Below are positions 57,375 through 64,000 of a stretch of 64,000 nt of DNA, one piece after another. The stretch comes from Chlorobium sp. (GTDB lineage Bacteria > Bacteroidota > Chlorobiia > Chlorobiales > Chlorobiaceae): contig SZXW01000003.1 of assembly GCA_005862285.1 (NCBI GenBank), positions 124,001 to 188,000 of the forward strand. The letters run 5' to 3'. Within the stretch, counting starts at the first letter, position 1; each line of letters begins with the position of its first letter. The notes under the pieces were generated by a model. That model saw nothing but the letters and a program-made list of their open reading frames with translations, was not told where the DNA came from and did not search any database. Made by a program: the position numbers and the translations under genes.

Positions 57375-58091
57375 CTAACCAAGATATGCTTCTGCAACGG
57401 CAGGATTTTTTGCAAGATCTGCGCTGGGCCCTTCAAGGACAACCGTGCCCTGTTCCATGATGTAAGCACTGTCAGTGACCGAAAGGGCGTTTCTTGCGAA
57501 CTGTTCCGAAAGCAGAATCGTCATTCCCGATTTCCGCAAGGTGACGATTGCCTCGAAAACCTCTTTCAGTACAAGGGGAGCAAGTCCCATCGAAGGTTCA
57601 TCAAGAATAACGAGGCCAGGTCTTGCCATGAGCACCCGGCCGATTGCGAGCATCTGCTGTTCTCCACCCGAAAGGCTTCCCGCCTGCTGAGACCTCCGCT
57701 GTTGCAGAATTGGAAACATATCGTAGATTTTTTCGAGATCTGCTGAAGCTTTCCTTCGGAACGGGCCTATTGAAGGCAACCGGGGGAAGGCTCCAAGGAG
57801 AAGGTTTTCCTCGACAGAAAGTGGTGCGAAGACATGCCTTCCTTCCGGGCAGAGACACAGACCTTTCCTTGCTATACGACTTGCCGGGAGCCCGGAGATC
57901 TCCTTCCCCTTGAAAAGGATCTGGCCTTTTCGAGGTACGAGAAGACCGCTGAGTGTCCTGGCAAGGGTAGTTTTACCGGCGCCATTTGCCCCGACGAGAG
58001 CGACACAGCTTCCTTCAGGTACTTCGAGGGAAATTCCTTTCAGCACATCGGAGCCGCCATAACCTGCGTGCAGGTTCGTTGCTTTCAGCAT
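57375..58091 (-). CDS. livF: branched-chain amino acid-type ABC transporter ATP-binding protein LivF
   Basis: 238 residues from ATG 58091 (MLKATNLHAGYGGSDVLKGI). Walker A is VGANGAGKTTLARTLSG, the signature is SGGEQQMLAIGRVLMARP, and Walker B is LVILDEPSMGLAP, with LSEQFARNALSVTDSAYIME near the C-terminus in LivF style. Its start overlaps the end of the livM-livG fusion by 7 bases. The substrate of the system is uncertain. Confidence 0.92.
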   Translation of the reverse strand: MLKATNLHAGYGGSDVLKGISLEVPEGSCVALVGANGAGKTTLARTLSGLLVPRKGQILFKGKEISGLPASRIARKGLCLCPEGRHVFAPLSVEENLLLGAFPRLPSIGPFRRKASADLEKIYDMFPILQQRRSQQAGSLSGGEQQMLAIGRVLMARPGLVILDEPSMGLAPLVLKEVFEAIVTLRKSGMTILLSEQFARNALSVTDSAYIMEQGTVVLEGPSADLAKNPAVAEAYLG

Positions 58092-60001
58092 GGTTCTTCC
58101 TCCGTTTTGATCATGCATGAAGCATGCAGATCTTCAGCTCCGAGATAAGCTTCGATTACCCTGGGATTTTTCCTGATCTCTTCCGGCGTTCCAAGTGCGA
58201 TCAGACTGCCTCCGTTCATGACGGCAACACGGTTGCAGAGTTCGGTTATAACATCCTGGTGGTGTTCGATCAACAGAATTCCTATGCTTGCGGTTTGTTT
58301 GATCGAATCGATCAGTCCTATAAGACGGGTAATATCGGGTTTTGACATTCCGGCAGCTGGCTCGTCAAGCATCAGGATGCGTGGACAGGTTGCAAGGGCT
58401 CTTCCGATCTCGAGAAAGCGAAGATCGCCGAACGACAGTTCAGAACATCGTTTTCTGGCTTTATCCTCCAGACCAACGGTACGAAGAAGCCCCATAGCTG
58501 CCGGTCTGTCAACCTTTTTCTGGCAGACTATGATTGAATCGAGTGCGGTAAGACTGTAAAATGGTTGAAGATTCTGAAAAGTCCGGGATGCTCCTGCAGC
58601 AGCTGCAGCCATCAGGCTGCCATGCCTGGGATGCGATCCTGCGATTTCGATCGAGCCGGTGTCGGGGGAGTAAAGTCCGCTTACAAGGTTTATCAATGTT
58701 GTTTTTCCAGAACCATTCGGGCCAACAAGACCGACAACCTCTCCTGGTTTTATTTCAATGGAAAAAGTGTCCACTGCTGTTACCCCTCCGAAAAATTTAG
58801 TGAGGTGTGATGTACGTAAAGGGTACCCGGTAAGCACTTTTGGTGAAGGGATTGAACCTTTCGCTTCGGGCAGAGGCTCGGGGTTGAAAACAAGTACATT
58901 GTTTACGGCTGCAGTCAAAGCTCCTGCAATGCCGTCAGGAAGTCCCACCACTGCGGCAAAAAGAAAGAGCGCAAAGATTCCTTTTCGCCACTCTTCAATA
59001 TTTGGGACGAAAAAAGAAAGCAGAAGAGCGAACAGCATTGCACAAGCAGGTGCGGCTTCATTGAAGGAGGGCATTCTCCTGGATATGAGTGTTTTGACCG
59101 GAGAAATAAATGCAAGCAAGCAGCCGGTCGAGACCAAAGCAGAGAACAGGAACCTGTTCGAAAGCAGATTGGGGAGCATCGTAACGACAGCTGCTCCCAG
59201 AAATGCACCCCATTGGCTTCTTCGGCCGCCAAATACAACACCGAGCAGCAGTACTACCATGAGTTCGTATCCGAAAGCGGCTGGTTGGAGATAGCCGAAA
59301 TTCATCACATGCAGACCTCCGGCAAGTCCGGCAAGCGCACTGCCCCAGGCAAAGGCAAGCACTTTGTGCCTCAGCGATCCTATACCGAGAGCATCTGTAG
59401 CGGTAGGGGAGTCATGTAAAGCTTCGATAGCCATGCCTATCCGCGACTTGAGTAACTGGTCGGATGCCAGCCAGATGGAGTACAAAACCACAAGGCAGAA
59501 CCAGTAGAAGCCAGTCGGGTCGAGTTTGATTGAAAAAAAAGACGGCCGTTCGATGGTGAGGCCAAGCGCTCCGTTCGTTATGGATTCACATTGATTGAGA
59601 ACAACGATGGTCAGTGATGCGAAAGAAAGGGTGGAGAGCGCGAATTGCGGTCCTTCCAGTCTCAGTGACGGTATCGCAAGGGCCGCCCCGGGAATGAATG
59701 CGGTTATGATACCAGCCAGCAGAGCGAAGGGAAATGGTGCTCCGGCTTTTATACTCAGAGCGGTTCCGTAGGCACCGATGGCGAACAGGGCGGCATGTGC
59801 CAGATTGACCTGCCCAAGGTATCCGACGGTCGCATCGAGTCCGATGAGCAGGACCCCGTAAACCGCCATGAGCGTGAGCAGGCCGAGAGCATACTGCCCA
59901 TGCCAGACTGACGGCAGGAAAGCGAGAAATAAAAAAAGAACTAAACGAAGGATATGTTCAGCTGTTTTTTCTTTAACTCCCGGATTGATGCTGCTGAACA
60001 T
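58085..60001 (-). CDS. fused LivM permease and LivG ATP-binding protein
   Basis: 638 residues from ATG 60001 (MFSSINPGVKEKTAEHILRL). Residues about 15-350 are a LivM-type permease with roughly nine membrane segments (IGLDATVGYLGQVNLAHAAL; MNFGYLQPAAFGYELMVVLL). After a further membrane stretch, residues about 400-638 are a LivG-type ATPase: VGLVGPNGSGKTTLINLVSG, LSFGDLRFLEIGRALATCPR, ILMLDEPAAGMS and the LivG-like C-terminal YLG. Both halves keep their motifs, so this is a true fusion rather than a frameshift. It starts 10 bases after livH. Confidence 0.9.
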   Translation of the reverse strand: MFSSINPGVKEKTAEHILRLVLFLFLAFLPSVWHGQYALGLLTLMAVYGVLLIGLDATVGYLGQVNLAHAALFAIGAYGTALSIKAGAPFPFALLAGIITAFIPGAALAIPSLRLEGPQFALSTLSFASLTIVVLNQCESITNGALGLTIERPSFFSIKLDPTGFYWFCLVVLYSIWLASDQLLKSRIGMAIEALHDSPTATDALGIGSLRHKVLAFAWGSALAGLAGGLHVMNFGYLQPAAFGYELMVVLLLGVVFGGRRSQWGAFLGAAVVTMLPNLLSNRFLFSALVSTGCLLAFISPVKTLISRRMPSFNEAAPACAMLFALLLSFFVPNIEEWRKGIFALFLFAAVVGLPDGIAGALTAAVNNVLVFNPEPLPEAKGSIPSPKVLTGYPLRTSHLTKFFGGVTAVDTFSIEIKPGEVVGLVGPNGSGKTTLINLVSGLYSPDTGSIEIAGSHPRHGSLMAAAAAGASRTFQNLQPFYSLTALDSIIVCQKKVDRPAAMGLLRTVGLEDKARKRCSELSFGDLRFLEIGRALATCPRILMLDEPAAGMSKPDITRLIGLIDSIKQTASIGILLIEHHQDVITELCNRVAVMNGGSLIALGTPEEIRKNPRVIEAYLGAEDLHASCMIKTEEEPC

Positions 60002-60011
60002 GGTGAAATAC

Positions 60012-60896
60012 TTAAACTTTACGGATGATTTTTTTCCCGAAAATTCCCTGGGGACGGAGAGCGAGAGCGAGAATGAGCAGGATAAGTCCGGGAGTTTCAC
60101 GCCATCCGCTTCCAAGGAGAAAACCGGAGAGATTTTCAACTGTACCGAGGAATATACCTGTGAATACAAGTCCGATTGCGCTGTCGAGTCCTGCTACCAC
60201 AGCAACGGAAAACGCCTTGAGTGTCAGAGCAGCCGCCATTGTCGGACCAACAGTGGTGACAGGCCCGATAATCGTCCCGGCAAAAGCTGCAGCGGCACCG
60301 GAGACCGCCCAGGAGAGAGATGTTGCAGAGGTTGAACGGATTCCGCACAGTTCCGCTGCGTCCGGATCTGCACTTACCGCCTGTACGGCAATGCCGAACA
60401 TCGTGCAGCGTTTTGCGATCTCGATCAGGATCATTGCGCCGAGGGCACCCGCGGCAATCGTAATTTCAGGCCAGGTTACCGAAATGCCGTAAAAATCTAT
60501 CGAGCCATCCTGCCAGGGAACGGGATATGGTTTGTCCTCACGGCCCCATATGTTTTCAGCTGCCGAAACGGCAAAAAGTCCGATGATAATGGTGAGCAGT
60601 ATCCATCCTTCATTATGTTGTTTCAATGCAAGACGAACAGCACTTCGTTCGACAAACCATCCGAGTCCGGTTCCGACAGCCATCGCACCAGCGATCGACA
60701 GCCAGTACGGGATTCCTATACCAGTAAGAGTCAGGCCAACGAAAGCACCAAGCATGACAAGCTCTCCCTGGCCGAAGTTGACCGCCTTGCCCGCGGCAAA
60801 GGTCAGCTGGAATCCGTAAGCCACCAATGCATATGCAAGGCCCATGAGAGCTCCGCTGACGGCCATCTGGGTATATGCCAGAATTTCCGGGTTCAT
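60012..60896 (-). CDS. livH: branched-chain amino acid-type ABC transporter permease LivH
   Basis: 294 residues from ATG 60896 (MNPEILAYTQMAVSGALMGL); the frame extends 10 codons upstream. About eight membrane segments; the start LMGLAYALVAYGFQLTFAAG and KAVNFGQGELVMLGAFVG are typical of LivH. SADPDAAELCGIRSTSATSL is the coupling loop. It forms the channel with the LivM domain of the next gene. Substrate uncertain. Confidence 0.92.
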   Translation of the reverse strand: MNPEILAYTQMAVSGALMGLAYALVAYGFQLTFAAGKAVNFGQGELVMLGAFVGLTLTGIGIPYWLSIAGAMAVGTGLGWFVERSAVRLALKQHNEGWILLTIIIGLFAVSAAENIWGREDKPYPVPWQDGSIDFYGISVTWPEITIAAGALGAMILIEIAKRCTMFGIAVQAVSADPDAAELCGIRSTSATSLSWAVSGAAAAFAGTIIGPVTTVGPTMAAALTLKAFSVAVVAGLDSAIGLVFTGIFLGTVENLSGFLLGSGWRETPGLILLILALALRPQGIFGKKIIRKV

Positions 60897-60932
60897 TTTT
60901 CCTGATTCACTGAATGAAAAAACCAATACAGG

Positions 60933-62159
60933 TCAATTCCGGTTTCTATCCAGCAATGCTTTGTCACCAGGATTTGCAAGCACGACCCGTCCGTTTTCAA
61001 CTTTTCCCATTACAGTATAACTTCTTCGGAATGCTTCGTGGGATTCCTCATTTGCCGGGTCCCATTTCGACCATGGTTTTTTCCAGTCGGTGATGGCTCC
61101 TTTTACAACACCGGTGAGGTTTTCAAGCGCTGCCTTGATTTTTGACGGCTGTGTGGATCCGGCCTGATGGATAGCCTCGGCAAGAAGCAGGGCTGAATCG
61201 TAACCCTGTGCGGCTGATACTGGTGAAGGGATCCTGTTGACTCCATAAACCTTGCGGTATGCCTGGATGAAGGGTTTTGCCCTCGCGATCGATTCATCCT
61301 CGATGAATGTCTGAGGCATGAGTGCTCCATTGCCTGCAGGACCTGCAGTATCGATAAAATTGCTCATCGACAGTGTCCATCCTCCGATCATCGGAACATT
61401 GTAACCAAGTTTCTTTTTCCCCGAAGCGACCGCTGCCAGTTCAGGCCCTATACCCCAGATTAGTATTGCCTGGGCTCCGGCGATTTTTGCCTTCATAAGC
61501 TGCCCGGTCATGTCCTTGTCACCGATTGCGAACTTTTCGATGGCAACAACTTTCAATTTTTCGCCCTGATTCCGGATTTGCGAAAGCAGGTCATCACGTC
61601 CCGAAACACCGTAATTGGTATCGTCATGCAGGATTGCAACCCTCCTGGCACCGAGTTTTACAGCCTGTTCCACAACCATCTGCGACTGGATACCATCGTG
61701 AGCCGCAAACCTGAAAATTGGAATATCCTGGATTCCGGCCTTGCTCCATTGGGTCATGGAAGCACTGCCTGCTGCAGGGCTGATGATTTTGACGATGCCT
61801 TTCTGCACATAGTATTTGTCTCCCATTATGGCAATGCCGGTATTGACGGTGCCGATAACCGCCGAGACATCATTCATCGATGATATCTCCTGTGCCACAA
61901 GGGCACCGCGGTCGTTTTTGCCTTCGTCATCCCTTTCTATGATTTCTATTTTCATTTTTTTTCCCGCTACGTCAATTCCTCCTTTCTGATTGATCTGCGC
62001 AATGGCAAGTTTTGCGCCATCCCGCATCGAAATGCCCATCGGGGCTGATCCTCCGGAAAATGGTCCTGTAAGGGCTATTTTCACCACATCTGCAGCCGTG
62101 GCTGTTGCGGAGCATGAAAACGCAAGCAAAAGGGCAAGAAAGGAACGATGTGCATTCAT
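60933..62159 (-). CDS. branched-chain amino acid-type periplasmic binding protein
   Basis: 408 residues. Signal peptide (MNAHRSFLALLLAFSCSATA, cleavage near TAA), then the type I periplasmic-binding fold: VVKIALTGPFSGGSAPMGIS, DGAKLAIAQINQKGGIDVAG, VSAVIGTVNTGIAIMGDKYY and VGMIGGWTL-like NVPMIGGWTLSMSNFIDT. It has no lipobox and is likely soluble in the periplasm. It heads the operon livK-livH-livMG-livF. The binding residues do not settle whether the ligand is leucine/isoleucine/valine, another amino acid, urea or an amide. Confidence 0.88.
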   Translation of the reverse strand: MNAHRSFLALLLAFSCSATATAADVVKIALTGPFSGGSAPMGISMRDGAKLAIAQINQKGGIDVAGKKMKIEIIERDDEGKNDRGALVAQEISSMNDVSAVIGTVNTGIAIMGDKYYVQKGIVKIISPAAGSASMTQWSKAGIQDIPIFRFAAHDGIQSQMVVEQAVKLGARRVAILHDDTNYGVSGRDDLLSQIRNQGEKLKVVAIEKFAIGDKDMTGQLMKAKIAGAQAILIWGIGPELAAVASGKKKLGYNVPMIGGWTLSMSNFIDTAGPAGNGALMPQTFIEDESIARAKPFIQAYRKVYGVNRIPSPVSAAQGYDSALLLAEAIHQAGSTQPSKIKAALENLTGVVKGAITDWKKPWSKWDPANEESHEAFRRSYTVMGKVENGRVVLANPGDKALLDRNRN

Positions 62160-62544
62160 GGCTGATGTTCTTAGGGATTAATGGATACTTCGGGTTTAAT
62201 TGAAGAATGAGGGTTTTTTTATCCTTTTTCCTGTTAAACCGCTATTGAGTATTTTTTTACCATGCGGTACAAAATATATACGTATTCGGTACTCCTTTGC
62301 AAATTTACACTGCACCTTTCATACACAATTCTTTTATTTATATGTGCGACGATCCGTACAGTTCATACTGAACCGCCGGATTTGCTTCCTCTTCCGGCTT
62401 CATTCTCTTCCATGGAGTTTTTCTCTCTCCGCTATTTTGCTATATTCTATGCTTTATGGTTTGAGGCCTGACCAGGGGTTTATATCCATATAAGTACCAT
62501 ACTCCCTTGTCGCCATAAACTGTCAAGTCAAGTAGAATTTCAAG
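62160..62544. other. divergent intergenic region between the ABC transporter and bchF/bchV
   Basis: About 385 AT-rich bases with likely promoters for both sides. No repeat, RNA or ORF of note was seen. Confidence 0.5.
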
Positions 62545-63018
62545 ATGCCTCGTTACACTCCGGAACAGCTCGTCAAAAGGAATGCTTCCGTCTGGACCGA
62601 TATCCAGATCATTCTTGCCCCGGTCCAGTTCATTTTTTTCGTTGCCGGAGTTACTGTTACCACGCTTTATGTAAATGGATTATTTCAGAACAGTTTTTAC
62701 TGGGTCAGCATAGCCATTCTCTTCAAGACCCTGTTTTTTGCACTGCTTTTTACGACCGGCATGTTTTTCGAAAAAGAGATTTTCGATCAGTGGGTTTACT
62801 CGAAAGAATTTCTCTGGGAAGATATCGGAAGTACCGTCGCTGCGTTTTTCCATCTCTTTTATTTTTATCTCGCTTTCTTTGATTATCCCCGTGAAGTGTT
62901 GGTATGGGATGCCTATATCGCTTATTTCACCTATGTGATCAACGCCATGCAGTACCTGATCAGGATCATACTTGAAAAACGAAATGAACGCAGAATGAGA
63001 ATGGAAGGGCATCTGTAA
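62545..63018 (+). CDS. bchF: 2-vinyl bacteriochlorophyllide hydratase family (BchF/BchV)
   Basis: 157 residues with three to four membrane segments. The start [20 protein letters not shown] and the following [15 protein letters not shown] are highly characteristic of Bch[21 protein letters not shown] and [16 protein letters not shown] match later family blocks. It hydrates the C-3 vinyl group of a bacteriochlorophyllide, in the photosynthetic pigment pathway at the membrane. Green sulfur bacteria carry two paralogues, BchF (for BChl a) and BchV (for BChl c/d/e); I cannot tell which this is. A small membrane protein gene follows after 10 bases. Confidence 0.87.
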   Translation: MPRYTPEQLVKRNASVWTDIQIILAPVQFIFFVAGVTVTTLYVNGLFQNSFYWVSIAILFKTLFFALLFTTGMFFEKEIFDQWVYSKEFLWEDIGSTVAAFFHLFYFYLAFFDYPREVLVWDAYIAYFTYVINAMQYLIRIILEKRNERRMRMEGHL

Positions 63019-63028
63019 GAGGAACAAA

Positions 63029-63265
63029 GTGAACAATGCAGGACACTCCATGAAATACAGTTTCAAAAAACTCTGGAATACCATGTTTCTCTTTGTCGGA
63101 CCTGGCTGGTATGTGCTGGTCTGGATGATCTGGTCTTCCGGACAGCTTCTGACTATCGAGGACAAACTCATCTTTCTTTGCATCGTTATTCCCGGTTTTC
63201 TCATGATTTATTTTGCGGGATTCTGGATTGAAGGCTGGCATAAAAAGAAACATGGCCTTGTGTAA
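63029..63265 (+). CDS. small membrane protein adjacent to bchF/bchV
   Basis: 78 residues from GTG 63029, chosen because agagga lies about 6 bases before it; ATG 63050 is an alternative. Two membrane segments are likely (MFLFVGPGWYVLVWMIW; LIFLCIVIPGFLMIYFAGFW) with a short positively charged tail (HKKKHG). I do not recognise a family. It begins 10 bases after the pigment hydratase gene, so the two are probably cotranscribed, which suggests a link to pigment synthesis or its membrane enzyme. Confidence 0.6.
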   Translation: MNNAGHSMKYSFKKLWNTMFLFVGPGWYVLVWMIWSSGQLLTIEDKLIFLCIVIPGFLMIYFAGFWIEGWHKKKHGLV

Positions 63266-63340
63266 TGGAAGGGTTCCTTTTTCCTGTTTCAAATTTATCA
63301 ACCAAACACACCGAATAGGTGTAAGAAGTATATTATCACT

Positions 63341-64000
63341 ATGCAGAACAGCTGGAATGATGCTGATCTTCAACGCTCCGTAGAGGAGTATTCCGGTACT
63401 CCCGAACTGGCTTCAGAACTGGTCGACCTTGTCTATGTTTCAAGGCTGCTTGGCAGCGAAAATTCGCTTGTCATGCACGGAGGGGGCAATACATCGGTCA
63501 AATGCGAACTTGTCGATATGGTTGGGAACCGTGTCGATGTGCTTCTTATCAAGGCCAGTGGTGTAGACCTCAGCCAGGTAACCGGTCATGATTATACACC
63601 TGTCAAGCTTGCACCCCTGCGCAATCTCGGGCATCTGTTCAAAGAAAACGACCGGATCAGCGAAGAGGAGCTGCAGCGATTTTCGACGAAAGAGTTCAAG
63701 CATATCCTGCTTTTGAATCTCTTCAGCCTCACGGACCATATGGCCGAAAAGCGCCTGACACCCTCTATCGAAACCCTGCTTCACGCATTCCTGCCGCATC
63801 GTTACATCCTGCATACTCATTCACTTGCACTGTTGACCCTGAGCAACCAGCCTGACGGCGAAAAGCTCTGCAAAGAGGTGCTGGGAGATGGGTTCGGTTC
63901 GGTTCCCTATATCAAGCCGGGTCTTCATCTTGCACTGTCAGCCCACGATGTCTATGAAGCCGATAACAAAATTGAAGGGCTGGTATTACAGAAGCACGGG
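63341..64000 (+). CDS. class II aldolase / short-chain dehydrogenase fusion, N-terminal part
   Basis: The frame is open from ATG 63341 to the window edge, about 220 residues, so the gene is cut. The visible part is a class II aldolase/adducin-type domain: LVMHGGGNTSVKC with the metal site, then LHTHSLALLTLSNQP with the HTH metal-binding His pair and FGSVPYIKPG. Proteins with this N-terminal part are commonly bifunctional rhamnulose-1-phosphate aldolase/short-chain dehydrogenase enzymes; the dehydrogenase part would lie beyond the window. Function in this organism is unknown. Confidence 0.8.
   Translation, partial: MQNSWNDADLQRSVEEYSGTPELASELVDLVYVSRLLGSENSLVMHGGGNTSVKCELVDMVGNRVDVLLIKASGVDLSQVTGHDYTPVKLAPLRNLGHLFKENDRISEEELQRFSTKEFKHILLLNLFSLTDHMAEKRLTPSIETLLHAFLPHRYILHTHSLALLTLSNQPDGEKLCKEVLGDGFGSVPYIKPGLHLALSAHDVYEADNKIEGLVLQKHG

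Noticed and set aside
1-64000. tRNA, rRNA and CRISPR features
   Set aside because: Scanning the intergenic gaps by eye showed no tRNA T-loop pattern in a plausible fold, no rRNA sequence and no regularly spaced repeats of CRISPR type.

Overview
The window looks like a chromosomal segment of a green sulfur bacterium (Chlorobiaceae; Chlorobium/Prosthecochloris/Pelodictyon type). The case rests on gene content: a BchF/BchV-type bacteriochlorophyllide hydratase, the bacillithiol enzyme BshC, ThyX, a short principal sigma factor, the stand-alone GlmU-like protein of Bacteroidetes/Chlorobi, and a cytochrome-porin of the Cyc2 type. Species cannot be decided from sequence reading alone. No rRNA, tRNA, CRISPR array, intact insertion sequence or phage gene was seen.

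Layout. 1-6.7 kb: the end of an aldehyde dehydrogenase, a YdjM-like membrane protein, then a minus-strand signalling block (LuxR-type HTH protein, FIST sensor, hybrid histidine kinase) followed by two small Nif11-leader peptides that resemble RiPP precursors. 7.2-15.7 kb: a phosphatase/lipid-kinase pair, a 1477-residue multi-PAS hybrid kinase, a Sel1-repeat protein and a family 9 glycosyltransferase. 16.5-18.7 kb: a secreted monohaem cytochrome-porin followed by an exported blue-copper protein, a plausible outer-membrane electron conduit. 18.9-24.9 kb: GlmU-like protein, TrpG/PabA, LOG-family protein, a small haem protein divergent from a small HTH regulator, BshC and SurE. 25-39.3 kb: a patatin-Omp85 protein, AccD, ThyX, ClpP, ValS, principal sigma factor, a SAM hydrolase family protein, LptG and an M16 protease.

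39.3-56.9 kb is mostly housekeeping: UvrB, Rel/SpoT, LemA plus two TPM-domain proteins, GcvT, FtsK, Nfu, Mrp, Der, then the L13-S9-S2-EF-Ts-UMP kinase ribosomal cluster. 56.9-62.2 kb: RecX and a branched-chain amino acid type ABC transporter (livKH, a livM-livG fusion, livF). 62.5-64 kb: the pigment gene bchF/bchV, a small membrane protein, and a class II aldolase-type enzyme cut by the window edge.

The most interesting signals are the cytochrome-porin/cupredoxin pair (candidate extracellular electron uptake), the tandem Nif11 peptides with a conserved ISGG junction and divergent tails, an rpsB leader with two mutually exclusive hairpins, and several families of dispersed intergenic palindromic repeats.
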